Part shown: one piece after another, positions 40,901 to 46,217 of the stretch | Layout of the letters: every line of letters begins with the position of its first letter | Numbering within the stretch: the first letter of the stretch is position 1 | Origin: Branchiostoma floridae | Lineage: Eukaryota; Chordata; Leptocardii; Amphioxiformes; Branchiostomatidae | Assembly (NCBI RefSeq): GCF_000003815.2 | Contig: NC_049986.1 | Span: 9,493,113-9,542,782, forward strand | Direction: 5' to 3' | DNA length: 49,670 nt | Made by a program: the position numbers and the translations under genes | The notes under the pieces: model-generated | The model's database searches: none | What the model was told of the DNA's origin: nothing | Seen by the model: only the letters and a program-made list of their open reading frames with translations

Positions 40901-42077
40901 GATGGTAACCACACTCATGGCTTCCATATTGGTGTCATTTTACAACTATCCAATAACTTTCATTTCTACAATCATTAGGCTACAACAGAAAATATTTCCT
41001 CATTTTGGTACTTTATCGTCATGTTGACCATCCCTGCAGAAGAAAAAATTTTTTTTTCTGAAATCAGGCGAAAATTAATGTGCGCGCTGATGTCATCCAT
41101 AAAATTAACTTGCTGTGGCCTAATGATACAATTCAAATTTCATCTGCTAGATTGCCACGTACTGACGTTATGTTTTGTGACATCCTCTGAAACCCCATAA
41201 CTAATGCGAAACACATTCAGCGAAAATGCTGCTAAACCAGATGACTAAACATCAAGTCTATTATTTCTCAGGCTTGAAAGCTTTGTTTGTCTTGTGCTCA
41301 CATCCAGTAAGACTGCAAGAGACAATCGCCACAAGTTGTCATTTCAATCATGTTTATATCGCCTTTCTTCACCCAGACCAATCGAATGGGGACATCCCTC
41401 GCGAATTCATGTGCACACTCCTCTAGAAAAGAAGGCACTCCTCGACTTTCAAGGGGACGCTCCTCTTGGAAAGGGGATGTTCCTCCCTTTATTAGGGGAC
41501 GCTCCTCCGGAAATGGTATGGTTATAGGACGCGTCCTCCCAATGCCCTGACAATTTACCCCCTTACCCGAGAGAGTATACATATAAAATTTATATTGATC
41601 CACAATACATGTAGTTGTGAATGTAAGTGGATGTAGACATTTCCTTCTTGTTGATGTTGATAACTAAGGTTCCTGCTGCTCGGAGACCTCACAGAGAAGG
41701 AGGCTGCGAGCGGAGAAGGAGAGAGTGGTCTGAACAACACAACGGTGGCCTGGGGTGAGCGGAACAACCGCGTCCTGCCCTTCGACTACCTGGCGGTTAC
41801 CGACATGGAGACCCCCGCTGACGTCTCCGAGACAACCCGCCAGCCGTCCGAACCTCCAACCCGCCTGGAGGCCGCCGTAACGTCCGGCTTCAGGGACGTG
41901 ACCTCATGTTTACGTGGCATGATCCGCAGCCTGGAGGATCTGACCAAGGCGGTGAATAACGAACCGGAGGTGTCCGATTACATCCTACTAGCCGCAGTCC
42001 TGGACAGGCTGTGCCTTGTCCTATACGTCATCAGCATGGCCGCTACCGTGCCCCTGGCCATGTATCTGAGCAAGTAA
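12959..42077 (+). CDS. Chimeric multidomain Cys-loop receptor channel
   Basis: Twenty-six exons join with matching phases into 4509 bp (1502 residues plus stop). Approximate residues: signal peptide 1-22; PLAT-like 23-139 and 140-257; LDLa 258-296; frizzled CRD 297-434; kringle 435-508; sushi 509-571; EGF 572-617; C-type lectin 618-746; LDLa 747-785; frizzled CRD 786-922; kringle 923-996; sushi 997-1059; Cys-loop channel 1060-1502. The channel part has WxDxRLxW, IWTP, a 13-residue Cys-loop, four membrane segments and normal family length (~443). Known family members are pentameric plasma-membrane channels. The long adhesive ectodomain is the novelty. Every extracellular module is flanked by phase-1 introns, which explains how it was assembled. 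The extra EGF exon at 26938-27073 is out of frame and was left out. Ligand and partner subunits are unknown. Two adjacent genes fused in silico is the alternative, but there is no stop, promoter or signal peptide before the channel exons. Confidence 0.85.
13117..13465. mobile_element. MITE-like repeat in intron 1
   Basis: Inverted ends AGGGCTTGAAAT / GTATTTCGAGCCCT enclose repeated ACCTGCACT motifs. Confidence 0.5.
14222..14500 (+). mobile_element. tRNA-derived SINE
   Basis: A-box-like CGTAACCGGTACCGG, B box GAGTTCGATGCCC, a CTTGGGAAAGGCACTTCACG body and an A-rich tail. Same family as 38450-38700. Confidence 0.75.
14765..15060 (+). repeat. Dispersed ~250-bp repeat, copy 1
   Basis: It shares GATGCGAAATGC, CCAGAAGTTGA, CAACCGTGCCG and CACAGGTATGACATAAAA with 15385-15650; a shorter copy is in 16985-17045. 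Confidence 0.6.
15198..15333 (+). CDS. Exon 2: PLAT-like domain 1, part a
   Basis: It is 136 bp, phase 1-2, acceptor caaacag, donor gtaagt. It encodes SHGLTIATNEKRYSGTSDS then VQIFSDVCDGVCVTT, the first strands of a PLAT/LH2-like sandwich. Its paralogue is 19371-19506, and flanking intron sequence is also homologous. Confidence 0.7.
15385..15650 (+). repeat. Dispersed ~250-bp repeat, copy 2
   Basis: It parallels 14765-15060 throughout. It is absent from the otherwise homologous intron after 19506, so it inserted after the PLAT-module duplication or was lost there. Confidence 0.6.
16395..16480. repeat. Foldback repeat
   Basis: AGATCTTACGGT and ATAAGATAGTAT pair with ATACTATCTTAT and ACCGTAAGATCT. 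A related half lies near 47728-47765. Confidence 0.65.
16697..16793 (+). CDS. Exon 3: PLAT-like domain 1, part b
   Basis: It is 97 bp, phase 2-0, acceptor gtcaaag (weak tract), donor gtgagt. It encodes YNRTFTGTNFGDPSGILLT and ends at KLDW. The paralogue at 20535 has the same length and borders. Confidence 0.7.
16829..17103. mobile_element. MITE with ~45-bp terminal inverted repeats
   Basis: Ends ATATAACACGGTGTGTTCCG and its complement near 17103 continue through GTATCACCCGAGGTACCAGC. It contains a fragment of the 14765/15385 repeat. Confidence 0.7.
17459..17588. repeat. Foldback element
   Basis: ATAACGCCTGGTCCTTTGCT at 17491 is exactly repeated in inverse near 17542-17570, with weaker pairing out to ACCCGCC / GGCGGGT. 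Confidence 0.75.
17717..17834 (+). CDS. Exon 4: PLAT-like domain 1, part c
   Basis: It is 118 bp, phase 0-1, acceptor tttcag, donor gttagt. It encodes IDVYNGYTGRYYRFSC then a CW-containing strand, matching the W-x-V ... F-x-C end of PLAT domains. Confidence 0.7.
18231..19037. repeat. Three identical 269-bp tandem copies
   Basis: Units begin at 18231, 18500 and 18769 and appear base-for-base identical. Each spans 50 bp of host flank plus the left end of the hAT-like element. ORFs in it are shadows. Confidence 0.9.
18281..19189. mobile_element. hAT-like MITE with triplicated left junction
   Basis: The 8-bp target site CACGTTAC precedes the left end (18273-18280, and again before each tandem copy) and follows the right end (19190-19197). 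Ends TAGGGGTGGGTATCGGTAC / GTACCGGTACCCACCCCTA. The original element is about 18819-19189. Confidence 0.8.
19371..19506 (+). CDS. Exon 5: PLAT-like domain 2, part a
   Basis: It is 136 bp, phase 1-2, and encodes SHGLTISTSEEALSGTEDL then VQIFSDVCNDVCVTT. Size, phases and the VQIFSDVC core are the same as in exon 2. Confidence 0.75.
19818..19832. repeat. Poly-G run
   Basis: About 15-17 consecutive G; length is assembly-sensitive. Confidence 0.8.
20535..20631 (+). CDS. Exon 6: PLAT-like domain 2, part b
   Basis: It is 97 bp, phase 2-0, and encodes YERIFPGANFGDPSGLML and ends KLDW. The ER of PLAT FERG-type strands is visible here. Confidence 0.75.
20840..20965 (+). mobile_element. Retroelement 3' tail fragment
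   Basis: GTACCATGTACAATTGTCGT and GCAATAAAGTT match, inverted, sequence inside the element at 30479-30718. Probably a LINE-type 3' end. Confidence 0.4.
21201..21321 (+). CDS. Exon 7: PLAT-like domain 2, part c
   Basis: It is 121 bp, phase 0-1, acceptor ttccag, donor gtaagt. It encodes INVYNGYTGRYYPFAC and STDSSEGNRQLYLE. One codon longer than exon 4. It completes a symmetrical class 1-1 module made of three exons. Confidence 0.75.
21397..21630. mobile_element. Penelope-like terminal foldback with ribozyme-like cores
   Basis: Inverted arms (21431-21512, 21533-21620) each carry CTGAGGA, a GTCTGACAGAC stem and (C)GAAAC or AAAAC. The flank GGTTGGTACATCAT matches the element at 35055 in inverse. 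Confidence 0.6.
21668..22750 (+). mobile_element. ~1.1-kb non-autonomous element
   Basis: It starts near AACTAGAGTTCGGCGACCTC and ends in the palindrome ACCTCCATGACATTTCATGG. An inverted relative lies at 46218-47325. No ORF encodes a known enzyme. Confidence 0.65.
22864..22980 (+). CDS. Exon 8: LDL receptor class A domain 1
   Basis: It is 117 bp, class 1-1, between acgcag and gtaagg. Six cysteines and the calcium-binding acidic end (CDGRADCTDGRDEEDC) define the domain. It is normally a ligand-binding module of cell-surface receptors. Confidence 0.85.
22986..23189. mobile_element. MITE next to the LDLa 1 splice donor
   Basis: Ends ACGTCACATTTCCAAACCGG / CCGATTTTGGAAATATGAC. Same family as 7822-8045. 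It begins only ~5 bp after exon 8. Confidence 0.65.
23580..23755 (-). mobile_element. Truncated hAT-like copy
   Basis: Reverse orientation of the 18281 family; ends CTGTACCGGTACCCACCCCT. The other end is missing. Confidence 0.65.
23906..24167 (+). CDS. Exon 9: frizzled CRD 1, N-terminal part
   Basis: It is 262 bp, phase 1-2. CLPIPVDLN, LAMLPNQLGQTTFEE and FREFASAVIFPRC identify a frizzled CRD. Cysteines normally in the LCK, CHP and FAC positions are absent. Confidence 0.8.
24715..24866 (+). CDS. Exon 10: frizzled CRD 1, C-terminal part
   Basis: It is 152 bp, phase 2-1, and encodes LPCRSWCEEVLHMADDP through TCDLFPSPPHACW. The PCR-x-x-C motif is intact. The cysteine usually found after the E-V helix is missing. 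Confidence 0.8.
25538..25759 (+). CDS. Exon 11: kringle domain 1
   Basis: It is 222 bp, class 1-1. CYHGNGMNYRGTWSKTTSG, NNYCRNPTGQERPFC and IPC give all six kringle cysteines. Nearly identical in DNA to exon 19. Confidence 0.9.
26030..26133. mobile_element. Foldback MITE
   Basis: GCAAGCTCTA and ACGAGGAGGCATGACCCTGA pair with the inverse at 26097-26133. Confidence 0.7.
26279..26467 (+). CDS. Exon 12: sushi (CCP) domain 1
   Basis: It is 189 bp, class 1-1, with four cysteines: VCLDMGPPDHG, VTYTCDEGYTL, RASC and the terminal IWQYDKPSCS. The donor gtgatt is weak but shared by the paralogous exon 20. Confidence 0.85.
26938..27073 (+). pseudogene. EGF-like exon copy 1, frameshifted
   Basis: It is 136 bp against 138 bp in the intact copy at 28273. 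The coding match runs through the fifth cysteine (CTCNTGYTG). Two bases are then missing and the frame hits TAG at 27054-27056. Splice sites (aatcag, gtgcat) look usable. If spliced in, it would truncate the protein before the lectin and channel parts. It may be an allele-specific or assembly indel, a dying exon or a regulated poison exon. Confidence 0.75.
28273..28410 (+). CDS. Exon 13 (used): EGF-like domain
   Basis: It is 138 bp, class 1-1, acceptor gattag, donor gtattg. Six cysteines: ACLGDPC, ATC, ATCTCNTGYAG, IGC. The form is EGF-like with a DG before the last cysteine. It is a recent duplicate of 26938-27073, including upstream intron (GAACTCATTTTC). Confidence 0.8.
28910..28954. repeat. 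(GT)n microsatellite
   Basis: About 22 GT units in intron. Confidence 0.95.
29055..29215. mobile_element. Decayed Tigger-like MITE
   Basis: Right part GTGCAATTAACTGGCTTCTA matches the end of the 42087 element. Confidence 0.45.
29274..29660 (+). CDS. Exon 14: C-type lectin domain
   Basis: It is 387 bp, class 1-1, a single-exon CTLD of 129 residues. CPSGYTAHKDSCF, FWFGMSD, an EPN motif and WNDAPC are present, and the last cysteine is FIC. By family knowledge, EPN with WND predicts calcium-dependent mannose-type sugar binding. The donor is the unusual gtttgt, created or kept by the foldback element just downstream. Confidence 0.9.
29669..29766. mobile_element. 98-bp foldback MITE at a splice donor
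   Basis: A near-perfect hairpin (TAGCCTGAGTATCATCCT ... AGGATGATACTCAGGCTA) is flanked by direct repeats GGTTTGTCG at 29660-29668 and 29767-29775. The duplicated target contains the exon 14 donor. Confidence 0.85.
29886..30132. mobile_element. GTGCAC-end MITE, copy 1
   Basis: Inverted ends containing CACTTGCGTCA/TGACGCAAGTG plus GTGCACTCTCACTGC. Copies 2 and 3 at 33581 and 37760 share the interior. Confidence 0.8.
30302..30418 (+). CDS. Exon 15: LDL receptor class A domain 2
   Basis: It is 117 bp, class 1-1, same length as exon 8. CILAWQRCDGRTDCTDG and SDEEGC keep the calcium site. Confidence 0.85.
30479..30718. mobile_element. MITE containing a nested retroelement tail
   Basis: Ends ACCCCTGTCACATT / AATGTGACAGGGGT. 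Inside, 30555-30600 is the inverse of the 20919 tail. Confidence 0.7.
31077..31338 (+). CDS. Exon 16: frizzled CRD 2, N-terminal part
   Basis: It is 262 bp, phase 1-2, nearly identical to exon 9. FREFAAAVIFPRC has Ala where copy 1 has Ser and canonical CRDs have Cys. Confidence 0.8.
31520..31668 (+). CDS. Exon 17: frizzled CRD 2, C-terminal part
   Basis: It is 149 bp, phase 2-1, one codon shorter than exon 10. APCRSWCEEVLHMADDP and CDLFPSPPHACW are retained. Confidence 0.8.
31821..32143. mobile_element. MITE with 22-bp inverted ends
   Basis: AAGCTAAGGCACAACCCGCC and its complement (GGCGGGTTGTGCCCTTAGCT). A related single end lies near 25280-25310. Confidence 0.7.
32488..32709 (+). CDS. Exon 18: kringle domain 2
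   Basis: It is 222 bp, class 1-1. It differs from kringle 1 by only a handful of bases, mostly in the first 40 bp. Six cysteines intact. Confidence 0.9.
33042..33224. mobile_element. MITE, CAGGTGCCAT ends
   Basis: CAGGTGCCAT...ATACCGCCACCT pairs with AGGTGGCGGTAT...ATGGCACCTG. Confidence 0.75.
33361..33549 (+). CDS. Exon 19: sushi (CCP) domain 2
   Basis: It is 189 bp, class 1-1. GCWDLGPPNYGKR, SYTCDVGYSLE, VRC and IWQTDKPSCS. It is clearly more diverged from its partner than the kringle pair. Confidence 0.85.
33581..33828. mobile_element. GTGCAC-end MITE, copy 2
   Basis: Same ends and interior as 29886-30132. Confidence 0.8.
33963..34312 (+). mobile_element. LINE 3' end (CR1/L2-like), decayed
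   Basis: Broken frames recall the reverse-transcriptase C-terminus (LWNNLPLETQTAT). It ends with AATAAATAAA-type repeats 30 bp before exon 20. Confidence 0.55.
34345..34472 (+). CDS. Exon 20: channel ligand-binding region, start
   Basis: It is 128 bp, phase 1-0, acceptor ccttag, donor gtacgt. It encodes VDIRSKLEEELLIVYSP (helix 1) and a VISFNGYVEQIVDL strand. Confidence 0.8.
34494..35041. mobile_element. MITE with long inverted arms
   Basis: CCTTCACACGAGAAGGAATG and GAGCCGAAATGCCGTCA near 34613 pair with the inverse near 35000-35035. Confidence 0.65.
35050..35340. mobile_element. Penelope-like terminal foldback with ribozyme-like cores
   Basis: Arms of ~110 bp (35055-35160, 35212-35325) each hold a GAAGAAGGTGACAGACGGTC motif followed by ACCGAAACGTC. 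The minus-strand core reads CTGAAGA; the plus-strand core has A for C. Confidence 0.65.
35438..35482 (+). CDS. Exon 21: 45-bp channel exon
   Basis: Fifteen codons, phase 0-0, encode DEKLELLVAAVVIDF, a beta strand. Tiny exons at this position are typical of Cys-loop receptor genes. Confidence 0.75.
35620..35875 (-). mobile_element. 5'-truncated Penelope-like retroelement
   Basis: Read on the minus strand, WIKEAVWIRN and MNRGEGGYKLSHVWD are typical of the C-terminal GIY-YIG part of Penelope polyproteins. After the stop comes CTGATGATGGTGTCTGACAG then ACATCGAAACG, a hammerhead-like core. Confidence 0.75.
35919..36028 (+). CDS. Exon 22: channel WxDxRL exon
   Basis: It is 110 bp, phase 0-2, acceptor cttggcag. 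TWQDSRLKWDPKYY and SASSIWTPAFTL are the hallmark strands around loops D and A. A Penelope remnant abuts its acceptor. Confidence 0.9.
36100..37540. other. Intron 22, no feature recognised
   Basis: AT-rich intron; no exon with matching phase and no clear element between 36100 and 37540. Confidence 0.4.
37549..37736 (+). CDS. Exon 23: Cys-loop exon
   Basis: It is 188 bp, phase 2-1. The Cys-loop has exactly 13 residues between cysteines (C-DANPFLFPADTMD-C). The usual FPFD is FPAD here. The loop B tryptophan position reads SVSSAI, so a classical acetylcholine aromatic box is not obvious. Confidence 0.9.
37760..38032. mobile_element. GTGCAC-end MITE, copy 3
   Basis: Same family as 29886 and 33581, here with a small internal duplication (CAGTGAACGAA-like) near 37945-37990. 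Confidence 0.8.
38108..38425 (+). CDS. Exon 24: TM1 and pore-lining TM2
   Basis: It is 318 bp, phase 1-1. TM1 is FHIATTVAPCAILVVLMI. TM2 runs from GDRIAYGVTIML to VFVTEVLP. Asp at -1', Thr at 6', Leu at 9' and Glu at 20' match cation channels of the nicotinic type. Two extra cysteines (ECGEGSTC) sit near loop C. Confidence 0.9.
38450..38705 (+). mobile_element. tRNA-derived SINE, near full length
   Basis: A box TGGCGTAACTGGTAGAGC, B box GAGTTCGATCCCC, conserved CGGGAAAGGCACTTTACACG body, A-rich tail. Confidence 0.8.
38842..38937 (+). mobile_element. 5' fragment of the same SINE
   Basis: TGGCGTAACTGGTAGAGCTT to GACGTTGTGCCCTTG, then unrelated sequence. Confidence 0.75.
39290..39700 (-). mobile_element. 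hAT-like copy across the assembly gap
   Basis: Both sides of the gap match the 18281 family in reverse (GATACTCCACCAAAA; ATTTTCTGTACCAGTACCC). Confidence 0.65.
39565..39670. other. Assembly gap (106 N)
   Basis: Runs of N in intron 24; no exon is lost because phases either side agree. Confidence 0.99.
40109..40241 (+). CDS. Exon 25: TM3
   Basis: It is 133 bp, phase 1-2. Hydrophobic LIVACMGLMGLFLFFTLYII is followed by HDKEG at the start of the cytoplasmic loop. Confidence 0.85.
40250..40395 (+). repeat. Dispersed ~150-bp repeat, second copy
   Basis: Inverse of 8445-8605; starts just after the exon 25 donor. Confidence 0.6.
40652..41124. mobile_element. MITE, TTAGGCCACA ends
   Basis: TTAAGGCCACAACAAGTAAA and TTATGGATG pair with the inverse at 41085-41124. 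Confidence 0.6.
41390..41545. repeat. Degenerate tandem repeat
   Basis: GGGGACGCTCCTC-like units recur about every 30 bp. Confidence 0.5.
41669..42077 (+). CDS. Exon 26: cytoplasmic loop, TM4 and stop
   Basis: It is 409 bp, phase 2 to stop. A ~100-residue acidic, Pro/Thr-rich loop precedes TM4 (ILLAAVLDRLCLVLYVIS). The LDRLCLVLYV segment is typical of Cys-loop receptors. Acceptor aactaag has a weak tract. Confidence 0.9.
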
Positions 42078-42086
42078 AGAGGGATA

Positions 42087-42255
42087 CAGTAGAAGGCAGT
42101 TAATTGCACAACGGATAAACGCACACTTCTGTTAATTGCACGGATTTCCAAAATCCCAAACCGGTGCGGTCCAGCTAGATAACTGTATTGCACCAGTCGG
42201 ATAATTGCACGGAATTCACAGGCAAATAGGCCGTGCAATTAAGTGGCTTTTACTG
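42087..42255. mobile_element. Tigger/pogo-like MITE in the 3' UTR
   Basis: TA duplications flank CAGTAGAAGGCAGTTAATTG ... GTGCAATTAAGTGGCTTTTA-CTG. It begins 9 bp after the channel stop codon. Confidence 0.75.
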
Positions 42256-42560
42256 TATCAGATCACCCTCCTACGCAGGGACATCCAACGGCGAAACTGC
42301 CCGTCTGGATGTACCCTGCTTTCTGAACCATCACTCTTAGTTCCTGACCGCCCTCAGTCTGCTTATAAATATCAATGCGCTTACCCTTATATATGTGATA
42401 TCCCTTTTGAAAACTGAAAGGGCTATTCTCTGATTGGCTGACAGCTGGTTTGTGGTGACGCCCACAGGAACTAAGATTGATGGTTCAGAAAGCAGGGTAC
42501 ATCCAGACACGCGTTTTCGCAGTTGGATGTCCCTGCGTAGGAAGATGGATCAGATAATCT
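42255..42560. repeat. Large foldback repeat
   Basis: CCTACGCAGGGACATCCAAC to CTTAGTTCCTG (42270-42345) is repeated inverted at 42464-42545, spacer ~115 bp. Confidence 0.75.
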
Positions 42561-42801
42561 CCAAGCAAATTTACCAGTTACATAAGATAGTGTCAAGGCT
42601 GGCCAAGGGGAATAACTGGCCAAAGGGAGTCATATACAGTCAAACACATTTCTTTAATAAGACCTGCTTCACTCCTCTGGTAGTCTTTTATAATATCTTA
42701 TGCCACCCTAGCGTCTGCTTGGAGATTTAGATTAGATACAATGTATCCATGTGCAACGCATGTATTATAATGCAGACGAGATGTTGTATTTTCTTCAATG
42801 T

Positions 42802-42807
42802 ATTAAA
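42802..42807 (+). terminator. Possible poly(A) signal ATTAAA for the channel gene
   Basis: A common variant hexamer 725 bp past the stop; no AATAAA is closer. Tentative. Confidence 0.25.
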
Positions 42808-43282
42808 TATTTGGAAAATGAAATCAATTTCATGACCATTTCTTTGTATTGTACATGTATTTACCTTATTGCATTGGATAACATCAGCATTTTGTTATTC
42901 CGAATATCTAATCTTGCCCAGAAAATCTACTTTGAGTACCTTTAATATCTAATTAATTGATTGATTGATCTATTTATATATTATTCGTCTAAGTTGTAAC
43001 ATTACAATATATCATGCGGCGGGCGTTTTCATCCTGGGGATGACCCCAAACATAGATAAGGACCAAGAAAAGAGTGACCTTCTTGTGAATATCTTACACC
43101 TTAAGCCTAATGTGGAGAAAATATAATATTTCATAAACTCCTGTCCCTTTTATGTCTTCTGACACTTCACAAATAGGCATCTATTGTAAGTATCGGTCCG
43201 TTGTGTAAACACACCCACAAAACCCTGGAGCCAAACCGTCACAGCTTTACTAATAACATACTATGTACTTGTTTCAGCTTAA

Positions 43283-43790
43283 AGGGGCATTCCACTCCAC
43301 ACAGGAGTGTTATTTTCCGATGAATAATAATTTCAGGAAGTAATAAATGCATACTACTTCACATTATACGATAAAGTACCCAGTTGCCTCACGTGCCCCA
43401 AAAGCATTCAGTCTTCTACTAAACTCCCCAAGTACCCTCTAATTGAATTAATCCTATGGCTGAATACAATGCAAAACTTTTAGGTAAAGTTACAAATCTA
43501 ATTTCAGGGTCGGTAAGAAATCTCGCCTTGCTGTGCGTCCTTTGCTATCTTATGAGCAATTTGCCTTCTCGGTGTGCTTAGCGATCCTCATTTATTCCGA
43601 CAAAATGTACGATAAACAAAGTGTCTATGCGTATAAGGAATGCATGGGTTTAGTGAGTGTCATATTGTTTTACAAAACACACATCGCGCAATTCATCCCA
43701 AGGTGAATTCCACAAAATTCGGCTGATTATGTATTCATTGACACATTATCTATTGGAAAACACCAACCCCCTCTGGAGTGGAATGCCCCT
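43283..43790. mobile_element. T2/Kolobok-like MITE
   Basis: TTAA duplications (43279-43282, 43791-43794) flank AGGGGCATTCCACTCC ... GGAGTGGAATGCCCCT. Confidence 0.8.
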
Positions 43791-44199
43791 TTAAAGGAAA
43801 TACATGTACAGCCAAGGCTGCTTAACTAGCCGATGGCTATCACAAACGGCCACAGACCAACTGACAGATCTGCTGACAAAGACCAACAGAAAACACCCGT
43901 CTGTTACTTGTTAACTAGACATACTGTTTTATTTACTCTACTATGCCACTTTATTAGGAATTTGGATTAGATTGTGTGTTATTATTGTCAGCACGACCGG
44001 ACAATGTGTGTTACTATGCTATATACTTATTTCATAACTGTTGCAATTGTAGCAACAAAATTGTTAGTTTGCAAGACACTAAAATGTTAAAAAGTGCGAG
44101 TTTTATATTAAAACATAAGGCACAACTTTTGCGTCTGTTAACGTTATTGCTGGGTTTCATAGAATACTCCGTGCTGTCCGTGTGCGCGCGTATATGTAC

Positions 44200-44228
44200 G
44201 CGCGTGCGCGTGCGTACGTGTGTGTGCA

Positions 44229-44280
<52 letters not shown>

Positions 44281-44345
44281 TGTGTCTGCGTGTGTCTTTG
44301 TATGTATGCCTGGGCATACGTGTGTGTGTGTTTGTGTGTGTGTTT
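44200..44345. repeat. (GT)n-rich microsatellite
   Basis: Long imperfect GT run. Confidence 0.95.
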
Positions 44346-44540
44346 ATGTGCGTTGTGTAGATTAGTGGGTCATATTTACCCAATGGTACTACAAACTGAC
44401 AACACTGCGTGTTATACAGCAGAGGAATCCTCTTGGCGGTTACAAACCTTTTTAGTCCCTCTTTGTTTATCTTTATTGTTGTTTTCCTTAACACCGAACA
44501 GACAGCCTCGTGGATCGAGTCTTGTTTATCTTATCTTGTA

Positions 44541-44574
44541 ACAAACAAACAAACAAACAAACAAACAAACAAAC
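44541..44574. repeat. (AAAC)n microsatellite
   Basis: Eight AAAC units. Confidence 0.9.
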
Positions 44575-44938
44575 CCGCTTCCGATGTGATACGTCATGCA
44601 GCCAGGCGAAAGGATATACCGCATCTGCAACAACAATCATTAATACTTATAAACAATCAAACCGTCGCCATGGCAATAGTTTGTGTTGCCACACTTATTT
44701 CGAATTGGGATTTAGATTACGATTGGCTACGGTGATGAGTAGATGGGTTAGCTTTCACCATTACCGGTGTAACTACAAATGTTTTAATCCCCCAGCAACC
44801 CCCCCCCCCCCCCCCAAGACCGTCATTTGGGCAAAGAGTAGCATCTCTGCTGTTACACCGGTTTTCCCATTTCCCTGTCCTTGGGGCTGAACAACACATC
44901 AAGTAAACGGGTTTTCGCGAATAGACAATGCTTTCAAA

Positions 44939-45770
44939 ATGAATTGTATGTCTTTCAGTGGGAAAATTCGATCAGAAGTCAATTTACCCAAATTACAAAC
45001 CCCAAAACTGCATCAGGCACTGGGTTGGAGTCTGCTGCAGGAGCGAAGAAATCGGCAGATCTGCATTATGGTGTACAAATGCCTTCATGGCCTAGCACCC
45101 AACTACCTACTCAACACATTTCGTTTCAATAACCAAATCCACAGTCATAACACCAGACAAGCACAACTCCTACATAAACCTAACTACACTTCAAGAGTAG
45201 GTCAACGCACATTTGCATACAGGGCAGCTGAAATATATAATACACTTAAACCTGAGACAAAACAAGCAACTACTCTTAAGGCATTTAAACAGTCTCTGAT
45301 ATCATAACACTGACATCTGACCTCTGATCCCAATGACTGTTCAATTACCTTATGATTTTTGTGATGTTGAGTTGTTATTGTGTATGAGTTGTTATTAGTA
45401 AGTTGCGTATATGATTTACTGATCCGAATTGGACTATTCTTTCTTATGTTCAGTCCGATTGATCAGGACAAATGCCACTGACATCTGACCTCTGACCGCA
45501 ATGACCGTCCAATGACCCTATGAGTTTGTGATCTTGAGTTGTTTTTGTTATTAAGTATGAGTTGTTATTCTTTTGAGTTTTCCTAAGTTGCTTGTATGAT
45601 TTACAAACCCGAATTGGATTATTGCTTTGTTATGTTCAATCCTATGTTTGTAGTTATCTTTTGTACTTTGAGTTATTATTATTGTTATAGGGCTCCCTTG
45701 GAAATCAGTTACCACGTTAACTGAAGGGACTACCCTAAAGATCAATCAATAAATAAATAAATAAAAAAAA
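44939..45770 (+). mobile_element. LINE 3' fragment (CR1/L2-like)
   Basis: A 122-codon open frame has the non-LTR reverse-transcriptase C-terminus (LGWSLLQERRNRQICIM, YKCLHGLAPNYL, HNTRQAQ, FAYRAAEIYNTL). The 3' UTR holds a ~170-bp direct duplication (45308 and 45477, both starting CACTGACATCTGACCTCTGA) and an AATAAATAAA tail. No RT catalytic core remains. Confidence 0.8.
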
Positions 45771-46054
45771 CATTTCAATAAGGTGCATCTTAAATTAGTT
45801 TGCAACGCTTTTCAAACTATGCATGGTTTACATCGCATTATTTTGTGGTTTCCTTGAAGAGAAACGCTATCTTAGTGCTGGTAGATACAGTAAATTGTGG
45901 TGGATTAACTACTGTACCGTATAGTCAGGCTGTGTGAACCAATCGCAAGCCTCAATCTGTATTGATTATGCAGCTACGAAGACGGAAAGCCGTGAATTGC
46001 AATTAGTTAACGATCGGCCAATAATATACACACATTCGAGGAAGACGAGATTTC

Positions 46055-46190
46055 ATGTTAGTAACTTCTAACTTCTCAAGTTAGTAACGTTAAATTCTAA
46101 CTTTTTAAGTTCGTAACTTCTAACTTTTTAGTTCGTAACTTCTAACTTTTTAAGTTATTAACTTCTAACTATTTAAGTCAGTTACTTACT
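46055..46190. repeat. ~23-bp tandem repeat
   Basis: Units like GTAACTTCTAACTTTTTAAG repeat about six times. Confidence 0.75.
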
Positions 46191-46217
46191 ATTATTATTT
46201 TTATTATTCTTACTATT

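Noticed and set aside
44182-44541. Val/Cys-rich and His/Thr-rich ORFs
   Set aside because: They are translations of the GT microsatellite.
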